64,000 nt of DNA from Marimonas lutisalis (GTDB lineage: Bacteria > Pseudomonadota > Alphaproteobacteria > Rhodobacterales > Rhodobacteraceae), in contig NZ_SKCI01000004.1 in the NCBI RefSeq assembly GCF_005434965.1, positions 124,001 through 188,000 of the forward strand, in the 5' to 3' direction. The notes beneath the pieces are model-generated. The model was given only the letters and a program-made list of their open reading frames with translations, did not search any database and had not been told where the DNA came from. How positions within the stretch are numbered: the first letter of the stretch is position 1; each line of letters starts with the position of its first letter. This document shows positions 8,085-17,137 of this stretch, one piece after another. The translations under genes and the position numbers were made by a program.

Positions 8085-10199
8085 ATGAGCGATCAGGTCA
8101 CCCTTACCCGCGACGGCGATATCGCCGTGGTCACAGTCGACAACCCGCCGGTCAACGCGCTCGGCACCGCCGTGCGGCAGGGCCTTTTCAAGGCGATGGA
8201 AGAGATCGACGCCGACGATGCGATCAAGGCCGCGATCATCATCGGCAAGGGCCGCACTTTCCCTGCCGGCGCCGACATCCGCGAATTCGGACAAAAACCC
8301 CAGCCCCCAGCACTGTGGGAGGTCTGCACCCGGATCGAGGAAACCACCAAGCCGGTGATCGCCGCGATCCACGGCACCGCGCTTGGCGGCGGTCTGGAAA
8401 TCAGCCTCGGCGCGCATTACCGCATCGCGGACCCCAAGGGCCGCGTTGGCCTGCCCGAAGTTTTGATCGGCGTCATGCCCGGCGCCGGCGGCACCATCCG
8501 CCTGCCGCGCATCGCCGGCATCCCGACCGCGCTGGAAATCATGGTCTCCGGCCGCCAGGTCGGCGCGCAGGAGGCTCTCTCGCTCGGCATTCTCGACCGG
8601 CTGGCCGAAACCGATCTGCTCGACGACGCCAAGACCTTCGCGCGCGAACTGATCGACCAGGGCGCCGGCCCCCGCAAGACCTCCGAACGGTCCGAGGGCC
8701 TCGGAAGCGATGCCGAAAACGCCGCCGCTTTCGAGGAAGCTCGCAACGGCGTCGTGAAAAAGGCCAGGGGCCTCTACGCCCCCGCCCGCATGGTCGACTC
8801 GATGGAATACTCGCTGTCGCACTCCCTGCTCGACGCCTCGCATTACGAACGCGATGCCTTCATGTCCTGCCTCGGCACGCCGCAGCAACAGGGCCTGAAC
8901 CATGCCTTCTTCGCAGAACGCGCCTCCGCCAAGGTGCCGGAAAACGGTCGCGCCGATCCGCGCCCGCTGAACCGGATCGGCGTCATCGGCGGCGGCACGA
9001 TGGGCGCGGGCATCACCGTGGCGGCCCTCAATGCCGGCCTGCCCGTCACCATGGTCGAACGTGACGACGACAGCATTGCCAAGGGCAAGCAGAATGTCGA
9101 AAAGGTCTATGCCCGCGACGTCCAGAAAGGCCGCAAGACCGAGGAACAGAAAGCCGCCATCATGGCGCGCTACACGCCGTCCACCTCTTACGAGGATCTG
9201 GCCGATTGCGACCTGATCATCGAGGCCGTGTTCGAAAACATGGACGTCAAGAAAGAGGTGTTCGGCATCCTCGACAAGGTGGCGAAACCCGGCGCCGTGC
9301 TGGCCTCGAACACCTCCTACCTGAACATCGATGAAATCGCCTCGGCCACGTCGCGCCCCGAGGACGTGATCGGCCTGCACTTCTTCTCGCCCGCCAACAT
9401 CATGCGGCTTCTGGAGATCGTGATCCCGTCGAAAGCCAGCGACGATGCCATCGCCACCGGATTCGACCTGGCGAAGAAGATGAAAAAAGTGCCCGTGCGC
9501 GCCGGTCTCTGTGATGGCTTCATCGGCAACCGCATCCTCGCCACCTATGGCCGGGCCGCGGCCTACATGGTCGAAGATGGCGCCTCGCCCTATGACGTGG
9601 ACAAGGCGCTGGTGAATTTTGGCTACCCGATGGGCATCCACGCCATGGGTGATCTGGCTGGCCTCGACATCGGCTGGTCCAACCGCAAGAACAAGGCCGC
9701 GACGCGCTCGAACGACGATCGCTACAGCGGCACCATCGCCGATCGCATCTGCGAACAGGGCTGGTTCGGCCAGAAGACCGGCAAGGGCTGGTATGTATAC
9801 AAGGAAGGCGACCGCCGCGGCACGCCCAACCCCGATGTCGAGAAGATCATCGACGACGCCCGCAAGGATCTCGGCATCACCCCGCGCGAATTCACCGAGG
9901 AGGAAATCATCCGCCGCTACCTCGCCGCGATGATCAACGAAGGCGCCAAGGTGCTGGAAGAGGGCATCGCCCTCAAGCCCTCTGACATCGATGTCACCTT
10001 CCTCTTCGGCTACGGCTTCCCGCGCTATCGCGGCGGGCCGATGAAATACGCCGACATGTACGGCCTTGAAAACGTGCTGAGCGATCTGCGCGAATTCGAA
10101 AAGGAAGACCCCAAGTTCTGGAAACCGGCGCAACTGCTCGTCGACATGGTCGAGAAGGGTGAAACCTTCGACGACCTGAACAAGCGCGCCGCAGCCTGA
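8085..10199 (+). CDS. fadJ: Fatty acid oxidation enzyme: enoyl-CoA hydratase / 3-hydroxyacyl-CoA dehydrogenase
   Basis: A 704-residue fusion performing two beta-oxidation steps: hydration of enoyl-CoA and NAD-dependent oxidation of the 3-hydroxyacyl-CoA. The N-terminal crotonase domain shows AIHGTALGGGLEISLGAHYR and GLPEVLIGVMPGAGGT with the two catalytic Glu. From about residue 300 comes the Rossmann motif IGVIGGGTMGAGI, then GLHFFSPANIMRLLEIV with the catalytic His and CDGFIGNRI. Start 8085 has AAAGGA upstream; an in-frame ATG at 8076 is possible. Two acyl-CoA dehydrogenase genes follow closely, forming a beta-oxidation operon without a thiolase in view. Confidence 0.93.
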   Translation: MSDQVTLTRDGDIAVVTVDNPPVNALGTAVRQGLFKAMEEIDADDAIKAAIIIGKGRTFPAGADIREFGQKPQPPALWEVCTRIEETTKPVIAAIHGTALGGGLEISLGAHYRIADPKGRVGLPEVLIGVMPGAGGTIRLPRIAGIPTALEIMVSGRQVGAQEALSLGILDRLAETDLLDDAKTFARELIDQGAGPRKTSERSEGLGSDAENAAAFEEARNGVVKKARGLYAPARMVDSMEYSLSHSLLDASHYERDAFMSCLGTPQQQGLNHAFFAERASAKVPENGRADPRPLNRIGVIGGGTMGAGITVAALNAGLPVTMVERDDDSIAKGKQNVEKVYARDVQKGRKTEEQKAAIMARYTPSTSYEDLADCDLIIEAVFENMDVKKEVFGILDKVAKPGAVLASNTSYLNIDEIASATSRPEDVIGLHFFSPANIMRLLEIVIPSKASDDAIATGFDLAKKMKKVPVRAGLCDGFIGNRILATYGRAAAYMVEDGASPYDVDKALVNFGYPMGIHAMGDLAGLDIGWSNRKNKAATRSNDDRYSGTIADRICEQGWFGQKTGKGWYVYKEGDRRGTPNPDVEKIIDDARKDLGITPREFTEEEIIRRYLAAMINEGAKVLEEGIALKPSDIDVTFLFGYGFPRYRGGPMKYADMYGLENVLSDLREFEKEDPKFWKPAQLLVDMVEKGETFDDLNKRAAA

Positions 10200-10209
10200 G
10201 GAGGCAGAA

Positions 10210-11406
10210 ATGGATCTGAACTTTACCCAGGAAGAGCTCGCCTTTCGCGACGAAGTGCGCAGCTGGATTCGCGAAAACCTCCCCGAGGACATCGCCACCA
10301 AGGTGCGCCACGATGCCCCCCTGTCCAAGGATGACATGCTGAAATGGCAGCTCATCCTGCACGACAAGGGCTGGCTCACCTACAGCTGGCCGGCCGAATT
10401 CGGCGGCACAGGCTGGGGCCCGGTCAAGCAGTTCATCTTCGAAGAAGAGATGGCCTATGCCTGTGCCCCGCGCATCCTGCCCTTCGGCCTGCGCATGCTG
10501 GGCCCGGTGCTGATGAAGTTCGGCTCGAAAGAACAGCAGGATTACTATCTGCCGCGCATGTGTGACGGCACCCATTGGTGGTGCCAGGGCTATTCCGAGC
10601 CCGGCGCGGGCTCGGACCTGGCGTCGCTGAAAACCGCCGCCGTGCGCGATGGCGATCACTACATCGTAAACGGCCAGAAAACCTGGACCACCCTGGGCCA
10701 GCACGCCGACATGATCTTCTGCCTCGTGCGCACCTCGACCGAAGGCAAACCGCAGGAAGGCATCTCGTTCCTGCTGATCGACATGAAAACACCGGGCATC
10801 GAGGTCCGCCCGATCCAGACGATCGACGGCGGCCGCGAGGTGAACGAGGTCTGGTTCACCGACGTGAAAGTGCCGGTCGAAAACCTGGTCGGCGAAGAAA
10901 ACAGGGGCTGGACCTATGCCAAGTATCTTCTGACGCACGAACGCACCAACATCGCCGGCGTCGGCAAGTCGAACCAGGAGCTTGACCGCCTGAAAGAGCT
11001 GGCCGCCTCTCAGAAACGGGGGGGCAAGCCGCTGTCCGAAGATCCCTATTTCGCCGCGCGCATGGCCAAGGTCGAGATCGACCTGATGAACATGGAGATC
11101 ACCAACCTGCGCGTTCTGGCCCAGGCCGAAGCGGGCGGGGCACCGGGGCCGGAAAGCTCGATGCTGAAAATCCTCGGCACCGAGATCGAGCAGGAACTGA
11201 CCGATCTCACCCGCCGCGCGCTCGGCTCTTCGGCGCGCGCGCTCACGCCCGAGGCGAACGAGACCGGCTATAACGGCCCGCATGTCGCGCCCGAAGGCTT
11301 CAACAACGCCTCGGCGGTCTATTTCAACCACCGCAAGACCACCATTTATGGCGGCTCGAACGAAATCCAGAAGAACATCATCACCAAGATGATCGTCGGA
11401 CTCTGA
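10210..11406 (+). CDS. Acyl-CoA dehydrogenase, first of a pair
   Basis: A 398-residue FAD enzyme catalysing alpha,beta-dehydrogenation of an acyl-CoA, passing electrons to ETF. The N-terminal helical domain is followed by CQGYSEPGAGSDLASLKT, a signature of the FAD and substrate site, then NGQKTWTTLGQHADMIFCL in the middle beta domain; the C-terminus ends IYGGSNEIQKNIITKMIVG, typical of the family. It begins 10 bases after fadJ with GAGGAGG just upstream, and the second dehydrogenase starts 13 bases after its stop. Tandem unequal acyl-CoA dehydrogenases often form heteromeric enzymes acting on bulky or branched substrates; that is inference here. Confidence 0.92.
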   Translation: MDLNFTQEELAFRDEVRSWIRENLPEDIATKVRHDAPLSKDDMLKWQLILHDKGWLTYSWPAEFGGTGWGPVKQFIFEEEMAYACAPRILPFGLRMLGPVLMKFGSKEQQDYYLPRMCDGTHWWCQGYSEPGAGSDLASLKTAAVRDGDHYIVNGQKTWTTLGQHADMIFCLVRTSTEGKPQEGISFLLIDMKTPGIEVRPIQTIDGGREVNEVWFTDVKVPVENLVGEENRGWTYAKYLLTHERTNIAGVGKSNQELDRLKELAASQKRGGKPLSEDPYFAARMAKVEIDLMNMEITNLRVLAQAEAGGAPGPESSMLKILGTEIEQELTDLTRRALGSSARALTPEANETGYNGPHVAPEGFNNASAVYFNHRKTTIYGGSNEIQKNIITKMIVGL

Positions 11407-11419
11407 GGGGGACATCACG

Positions 11420-12514
<1,095 letters not shown>

Positions 12515-12538
12515 GCGCACCACCGCCATGACTGCGTA

Positions 12539-12558
12539 GGGCGGGCTTCAGCCCGCCC
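12539..12558. terminator. Bidirectional terminator, GTAGG-type palindrome copy 2
   Basis: Perfect 8-bp GC stem with TTCA loop followed by CTTTCTT, between the convergent acyl-CoA dehydrogenase and cbiO stops. It matches the palindromes at 4804 and 27735 in stem and in the preceding GTAGG. Confidence 0.7.
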
Positions 12559-12563
12559 TTTCT

Positions 12564-13241
12564 TCATCCCCCCGCATGCCGGCATTTCGGCGCCGGATCG
12601 CTCAGCACCCCGTCCTGCATCCGCAGTGTCCGCGTCGCCAGGCGCGACCGGAAATGCGGATCGTGGCTGACGATCACCATCGCCTGCGGCAGCCCCTCCA
12701 GGATCTCGACCAACCGCGCCTCGTTTTCTTCGTCCAGCGCATTCGTCGGCTCGTCCAGCAACAACACCTGCGGTGACATCGCCAGCACCGCTGCCAGCGT
12801 CACCAGACGCTTTTCCCCGCCCGAAAGCTTGTGTGTGATCCGGTCGCGCAGATACATCAGGTCCAGCAGCGTCAGCACCGAATCCACCTGCGCCATCGCC
12901 TCGTCGCGCGACTGCCCCAGGTTCAGCGGGCCAAAGGCCACGTCCTCGGCCACCGTGGGGCAGAACAGCTGATCGTCCGGATCCTGGAACACCAGCCCGG
13001 CCGAGCGCCGCACCGGCACGAAATCGGCTTCGCTTGCGCGTTCCTGGCCAAAGGCCGTCACCGTCCCGGCATCCGGGCGCAGAAGCCCCACCATGATCCG
13101 CAGCAGCGTCGATTTTCCAGCGCCATTATGCCCGGTAATGGCCAGCCGCTCGCCATCCTCCAGCACCAGTGAGGCGCCTTTCAGAACCTCACCGCGCCCG
13201 GGATAGGCAAAGTGGATATCGCGCAGATCAAAGAGCGGCAT
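12564..13241 (-). CDS. cbiO: Energy-coupling factor cobalt transporter ATPase CbiO
   Basis: The 225-residue ATPase drives cobalt import with CbiM and CbiQ. Walker A is GHNGAGKST at residues 37-45, the signature is LSGGEKRLVTLA, and Walker B is LLLDEPTNALDEEN. It is the last gene of the minus-strand operon that begins at the cobalamin riboswitch; its start overlaps the end of cbiQ by 14 bases. The presence of a single ATPase gene is usual for dedicated cobalt or nickel ECF systems, where CbiO forms a homodimer. Nickel is an alternative metal, but the upstream cobalamin riboswitch favours cobalt. Confidence 0.92.
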   Translation of the reverse strand: MPLFDLRDIHFAYPGRGEVLKGASLVLEDGERLAITGHNGAGKSTLLRIMVGLLRPDAGTVTAFGQERASEADFVPVRRSAGLVFQDPDDQLFCPTVAEDVAFGPLNLGQSRDEAMAQVDSVLTLLDLMYLRDRITHKLSGGEKRLVTLAAVLAMSPQVLLLDEPTNALDEENEARLVEILEGLPQAMVIVSHDPHFRSRLATRTLRMQDGVLSDPAPKCRHAGG

Positions 13242-14004
13242 CGACCCACCCGATCCCGCCCAGACCTAGCAAGGCCAGCGCAGATCCCGCAGCAAAGATC
13301 CAGTCGGCCCGGCCGGCCCGGAACGTCTCCAGCATCGGGAACCGCCCGGCAAAGCCCCGGCATTTCATCGCCCCCAAAATCCGCTCGGACCGCTCGATCG
13401 CGCGCACCAGCATCATGCCCACCAGGTATCCGTAGGATCGCAACGTGTGCCGCGTGGTCGCGGGCCGGAACCCGCGCGCGCGCATCGCCGCGCGCATCCG
13501 CAGGTATTCGTCGTGCAGCACCGAAAGGTAGCGGATGGTGAACATCAGCAGCTGCACCAGCCGCTCGGGACATCTCAGCGCATGCAGCGCATGGCCCATC
13601 ACCACCGGCTCCAGCGTGCCCACCAGCGCCATCAGCGCCAGGATCACCGCATTGGCCGTCAGCGCGATTTCCACCGCCGTCCAGATACCGGCCCAGCTTG
13701 CCACCAGCGGCCCGATGGAAAAGGCCGCGACGCCCGGCGTGGTAAAGGGCAGCATCAGCACCAGCAGGATGATGAACCCATCCACCGCCGCCATGCGTTT
13801 CAGCGTCGGCCCCGCCGGCAAACGCGCTGCGCCCATCAACGCAAGGGCCAGCGCCATTGCCGCCACCAGTGCCGTGATCGACGACAATGCCACCGCGACC
13901 ACGGCAAAGGCCACCGCCGCGACCACCCGGAACCGCGGATCGATCCGCGTCAGCCAGCCATGGCGCGACCGCGCGGCGACCGGGCGGGCGAGGACATCAG
14001 CCAT
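13228..14004 (-). CDS. cbiQ: Cobalt ECF transporter T component CbiQ
   Basis: A 258-residue integral membrane protein with about five hydrophobic segments in its N-terminal two thirds. The cytoplasmic coupling helices are visible near residues 150-175 as RMRAAMRARGF, an Ala-Arg-Gly-type motif, and RILGAMKCRGF near 205-220, which contact the ATPase grooves. It couples CbiO ATP hydrolysis to the substrate subunit CbiM. The 5' end overlaps the accessory gene upstream by eight bases, and the 3' end overlaps cbiO, consistent with tight co-translation. Confidence 0.9.
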   Translation of the reverse strand: MADVLARPVAARSRHGWLTRIDPRFRVVAAVAFAVVAVALSSITALVAAMALALALMGAARLPAGPTLKRMAAVDGFIILLVLMLPFTTPGVAAFSIGPLVASWAGIWTAVEIALTANAVILALMALVGTLEPVVMGHALHALRCPERLVQLLMFTIRYLSVLHDEYLRMRAAMRARGFRPATTRHTLRSYGYLVGMMLVRAIERSERILGAMKCRGFAGRFPMLETFRAGRADWIFAAGSALALLGLGGIGWVDAAL

Positions 14005-14566
14005 CGCCCTGCCCCGTCATCCTGCGCCGCGCCGCGATGTAGAACCCAGCCCCGAACAGCCCGGCGATAAAGCCCAGCCCGCCGAGGATGTCGCGCAGGT
14101 CGGTTTCGTCCTTCATTGCCGCGATCTCGCGGCGCAGCGGGCGCAGCTCGTCGCGCACGATCTCGGCAATCCGCGCCTCGTCGACCGCCGCCACCGGCGC
14201 GGCTGCCGACGTTTGTGCCGCAACCGGCACCGCGCCCGCGGGCGCTGCGCGCAGCCCCTCCGGCAGATCCTCCACCGGCATCACCGCCTGCGCCACGTGC
14301 CCCGATCCCAGGTCGGCGCGGAAATGCAGCGCGACCGCCTGCTCGGGCCGGTAGGTGAAAAACCCGTCCGCGTCGGTCACGGTCTCACCCAGCTTTGTGC
14401 CATCGGCGTCGAAAACCTCGACAACAACATCGCCTGCCATCGCGCCGCTGGATAGGCCGATCTCGCCTTCGATCATGTCACCCGCTGCATAGACCGACAC
14501 GATTACCTTGTGCGCCCAAACCGCCCCCGGCAGCAGCATCAGCAGCAGGGCCAGCACGCGGATCAT
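13997..14566 (-). CDS. Membrane-anchored accessory protein of the cobalt transporter (NikL/CbiL-like)
   Basis: The 189-residue protein begins with a signal sequence (MIRVLALLLMLLPGAVWAHK, cleavage likely before the His-containing mature end), continues with a small beta domain resembling carboxypeptidase-regulatory folds (VEVFDADGTKLGETVTDADG), a Pro/Ala-rich linker, a helical segment and a C-terminal membrane helix (ILGGLGFIAGLFGAGFYIAA). This architecture matches proteins described as NikL or CbiL that replace CbiN beside CbiM in proteobacterial nickel/cobalt ECF systems. Its ATG overlaps the cbiM stop. Its exact role, perhaps metal capture or stabilising CbiM, is inferred. Confidence 0.75.
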   Translation of the reverse strand: MIRVLALLLMLLPGAVWAHKVIVSVYAAGDMIEGEIGLSSGAMAGDVVVEVFDADGTKLGETVTDADGFFTYRPEQAVALHFRADLGSGHVAQAVMPVEDLPEGLRAAPAGAVPVAAQTSAAAPVAAVDEARIAEIVRDELRPLRREIAAMKDETDLRDILGGLGFIAGLFGAGFYIAARRRMTGQGDG

Positions 14567-15180
14567 GCCCGCGCCCCCGCCCATGCACCCAGCAACTCGG
14601 GCTTGACCTGCGCCATCAGGTAGACCGCCGCCCCGGTCAGCGCGGCCTCGACCGCGATCACCGGCAGATGCGCCAGGATCACCAGCTTGGCCGCCAGGAA
14701 AAACGCCTCGCCCGTCAGCATCAGCGCCAGCGCCACCAGCATACCCGTCAGCGCCAGCGAAAGCCCGCCGGCCACCGCGCCCGCCACGGCGGCCCGGCCC
14801 GGCGCCACACTCCGGGTGAAAGGCCCGCACATGTAATGCACCGCGACCGCCGGCCCGGCGATCAGCACCGTGTTCACGCCCAGAACCGTCAACCCGCCAA
14901 ACCCGAAGAACACCGCCTGCAGCAGCAGTCCGACGAACAGCGCCGGAAACGCCGCCCAGCCCAGCACCAGCCCCGCCAGCCCGTTCAGAATCAGGTGCAC
15001 CGAGCTGGGCCCGATCGGCACATGGATGAGCGAGGCCACGAAAAACGCGGCCGACAACACTCCCGCCGTCGGGATCCGCTCCATCTCCAGCCTGCGCAGC
15101 CCCTGCGCGATGCCCCCCGCGGCAACGACCGCGCCGCCGATCACCACCGGGTTCGACAGGGCTCCATCAACGATATGCAT
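14563..15180 (-). CDS. cbiM: Cobalt ECF transporter substrate-specific subunit CbiM
   Basis: A 205-residue membrane protein beginning MHIVDGALSNP. In characterised CbiM/NikM proteins the N-terminal Met-His-Ile and His2 enter the membrane and ligate the metal; that motif is intact here. SLIHVPIGPSSVHLILNGLAGLVLGW near residues 50-75 is the second conserved block with additional His residues. About six to seven membrane segments follow. It starts three bases after the DUF4198 gene stop and overlaps the next gene by four bases. No CbiN is seen; the following signal-bearing protein may fill that role. Confidence 0.93.
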   Translation of the reverse strand: MHIVDGALSNPVVIGGAVVAAGGIAQGLRRLEMERIPTAGVLSAAFFVASLIHVPIGPSSVHLILNGLAGLVLGWAAFPALFVGLLLQAVFFGFGGLTVLGVNTVLIAGPAVAVHYMCGPFTRSVAPGRAAVAGAVAGGLSLALTGMLVALALMLTGEAFFLAAKLVILAHLPVIAVEAALTGAAVYLMAQVKPELLGAWAGARA

Positions 15181-15183
15181 GGC

Positions 15184-15969
15184 TCACTCCCCCATCCCGT
15201 AGGCGCGCACCCAGATCACCGCGTCCTGGCTCAGCGGCTTGCCTTGGTGTTCCTTGACCGGCCCGATATCCAGCGCGGCAAAGCCCCAGTGCCCCGCGCG
15301 CGGCACGGCAAAGGTGAAATAGCCCGCCTCGTCCGCGCGGATCACGATGGCCCCTCCCGGCATCGGCCCCACCGCTGCGGGCCCCGCGCGGTTTTCCGTC
15401 ATGTCGGGCTCCGCCGCGATGTATTCCACCTCGATCTCGGCCCCCGGCACAGGCTTGCCATCCGCCATTACGCGTCCGGTGAAACTCGACCCCGCGATCA
15501 GGTTATAGGGTTTCGACAAGGGCAGGATTTCCGCCGGCAGGCCCAGCTCGGCCTCCCAGTCGGTGGGCAGGCCCGCGCGGTTCAGGTAGGCCTTGGCGAA
15601 TTGCTGGATATAGATATCCTCGGCCTCTTCCAGGAAGGGCTCAGGCTCGACCGCGATCACGTAATCACCCGCCCGCTTGACCGGCAGCACCGCGTCATAG
15701 GCTCGCCCCGTATTCTGCGCGCCGGTGAAGGTGATCGGCGCCAGGCTCCCGCTCAGGTCGATCCGCTCGCCCCGGTGAAGCGCCCAGACGGCGCGCGGCG
15801 GCCCCATGTCCATCACCGCGCCGTTCTCGAACGGGTGCCAGAAGATCAGCTTGATCGGAACGTCACCGGCCTTTTCCAGCTGGGTTTGCGGCGAATAGGC
15901 CAATTGGAAATGTGCCCCGGCCACCCCCGGCCAGGCAAGGATCCCCGCAAGGATCAATCGTTTCAGCAT
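15184..15969 (-). CDS. DUF4198-family periplasmic metal-uptake accessory protein (NikK/CbiK-like)
   Basis: A 261-residue exported protein: the signal peptide MLKRLILAGILAWPGVAGA ends just before His-Phe, giving a mature N-terminal His, common in this family. The remainder is beta-rich with LIFWHPFENGAVMDM and two immunoglobulin-like halves, as in DUF4198 proteins that accompany nickel or cobalt ECF transporters. First gene of the operon, about 130 bases downstream of the riboswitch. A hairpin at 15984-15999 sits immediately before its ribosome site (GGGAGA at about 15977-15982). It probably binds or delivers the metal in the periplasm; this is inference from context. Confidence 0.8.
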   Translation of the reverse strand: MLKRLILAGILAWPGVAGAHFQLAYSPQTQLEKAGDVPIKLIFWHPFENGAVMDMGPPRAVWALHRGERIDLSGSLAPITFTGAQNTGRAYDAVLPVKRAGDYVIAVEPEPFLEEAEDIYIQQFAKAYLNRAGLPTDWEAELGLPAEILPLSKPYNLIAGSSFTGRVMADGKPVPGAEIEVEYIAAEPDMTENRAGPAAVGPMPGGAIVIRADEAGYFTFAVPRAGHWGFAALDIGPVKEHQGKPLSQDAVIWVRAYGMGE

Positions 15970-15983
15970 GTCATGTCTCCCAC

Positions 15984-15999
15984 GCCCGCGATTGCGGGC
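15984..15999 (-). promoter_or_regulatory. Hairpin next to the ribosome site of the cobalt operon
   Basis: GCCCGC/GCGGGC stem with four-base loop directly upstream of the ribosome-binding site of the first cobalt gene. It could belong to the riboswitch expression platform and control translation initiation; no T tract follows, so transcription termination is less likely. Confidence 0.45.
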
Positions 16000-16100
16000 A
16001 AAGGCGACGGGGTTTCGGCTTGGAAAAGCGACCGCTTCCTCGCCAGATGCTCACCCCGGCATCCGTTCAAGTTCGACACCCGGACAAGCGGTCCGAACGC

Positions 16101-16290
16101 CACCGGCGGCAGGTCTCCTGACTCGCGGGTCCTCGCTTGGCCTCGCCTTCCCGGGGCATACCCCAGTGGCTTTCCTGGCCGCGCTCGCCGCTCACAGTTG
16201 CGGGGGCAGTCACGGATTTGGCGCCTGATGGCTACACCGCACCGTGTTCCCTTTTCATCCGGGCGTGGGTTTACCCGGAACCGTCAGCCC
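16101..16290 (-). promoter_or_regulatory. Cobalamin (AdoCbl) riboswitch controlling the cobalt uptake operon
   Basis: Read on the minus strand, the conserved elements occur in order: AAGGGAACACGGTG, then GACTGCCCCCGCAACTG, the B12 box GCCACTGG, GGGAAGGCGAG and finally AGTCAGGAGACCTGCC. This is the diagnostic core of the adenosylcobalamin aptamer. It lies 130 bases upstream of the DUF4198-cbiM-cbiQ-cbiO operon, so cobalt import is expected to fall when cobalamin is abundant. The aptamer ends are approximate because the closing stem was judged by eye. It fills most of the 436-bp gap between the operon and the ankyrin gene. Confidence 0.95.
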
Positions 16291-16405
16291 TTTTGGAATG
16301 GCACCCGCCGCGTGCAGAGTCAATCCACCCCGATGACGCGATCGTGAAAGCCGCGCCCGGCCCGTCGTGGCAAACTGCCCCCGTTTCCGGTTCAGGAGAA
16401 ACCCG

Positions 16406-17080
16406 ATGTTGCGTCACCTCGTCCTGCCTGTCCTGCTTGCCCTCGGCATGCCCGCGATGGCTCAAACCGCCCCCACGCCGATCGAGATCGAGGCCTACAG
16501 AGGGCTGCACAGCGCCGCGCATGCCGACGATGTTTCCGCCATCCGCCGTCTTGTGGCGCAGGGGGCCGACGTGAATGCACGCGACCACCGTCAACGCACG
16601 CCCGCCCATGTCGCCGCCTTCGCCTCAAGCGATGCGGCCCTGCGCGCCCTGGCCGAGGCGGGTGCCGACATGAACGCGCTTGAGTTCATGGCCTATGACG
16701 TCGTCACCATCGCCGCCGTCGCCAATGACCCCGATCTCATGTCGCTGGCAATCGAGCTGGGCAACGATCCGGGGCTTGTCACCTCGCCCTATGACGGCAC
16801 GGCGCTCATCGCAGCGGCCCATCTCGGCCATGCCGAGGTTGTACGCCGCCTGATCGCCGCCAACGCCCCGCTCGATCACGTCAACAACCTCGGCTGGACC
16901 GCGCTGATCGAGGCGGTGGTGCTGGGCGATGGTGGCCCCGATCACCAGGAAACGGTCCGGGCCCTGGTTGCCGCCGGTGCCGACCTCACGATTACAGACC
17001 GAGACGGGCGCACCGCACTCGACCTGGCCCGTGCCCGTGGATTCCGCGCGATTGCAGAGTTGATCCCCGGACCTGACTGA
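16406..17080 (+). CDS. Exported ankyrin-repeat protein
   Basis: A 224-residue protein with a signal peptide (MLRHLVLPVLLALGMPAMAQ) and about five ankyrin repeats: HADDVSAIRRLVAQGADVNA, RTPAHVAAF with LRALAEAGADMNA, TALIAAAHLGHAEVVRRLIA, GWTALIEAV with VRALVAAGADL and RTALDLARARGF. It is probably a periplasmic protein-binding scaffold. Start 16406 has AGGAG at 16394-16398; an upstream in-frame ATG at 16367 would add 13 residues ahead of the signal peptide and is unlikely. It is divergent from the riboswitch operon and not obviously linked to it. Confidence 0.85.
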   Translation: MLRHLVLPVLLALGMPAMAQTAPTPIEIEAYRGLHSAAHADDVSAIRRLVAQGADVNARDHRQRTPAHVAAFASSDAALRALAEAGADMNALEFMAYDVVTIAAVANDPDLMSLAIELGNDPGLVTSPYDGTALIAAAHLGHAEVVRRLIAANAPLDHVNNLGWTALIEAVVLGDGGPDHQETVRALVAAGADLTITDRDGRTALDLARARGFRAIAELIPGPD

Positions 17081-17137
17081 TCTTGCCTCGCCCCCGCTTT
17101 CACGCCACTCTGCGCGGGACCGAAAGGGAGGGTTGGA

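Noticed and set aside
8007-10379. 790-codon open frame on the minus strand opposite fadJ
   Set aside because: It mirrors the third-position GC bias of the real gene on the other strand, contains no recognisable domain, and its low-complexity Gly/Val/Asp composition is typical of antisense frames in GC-rich DNA.
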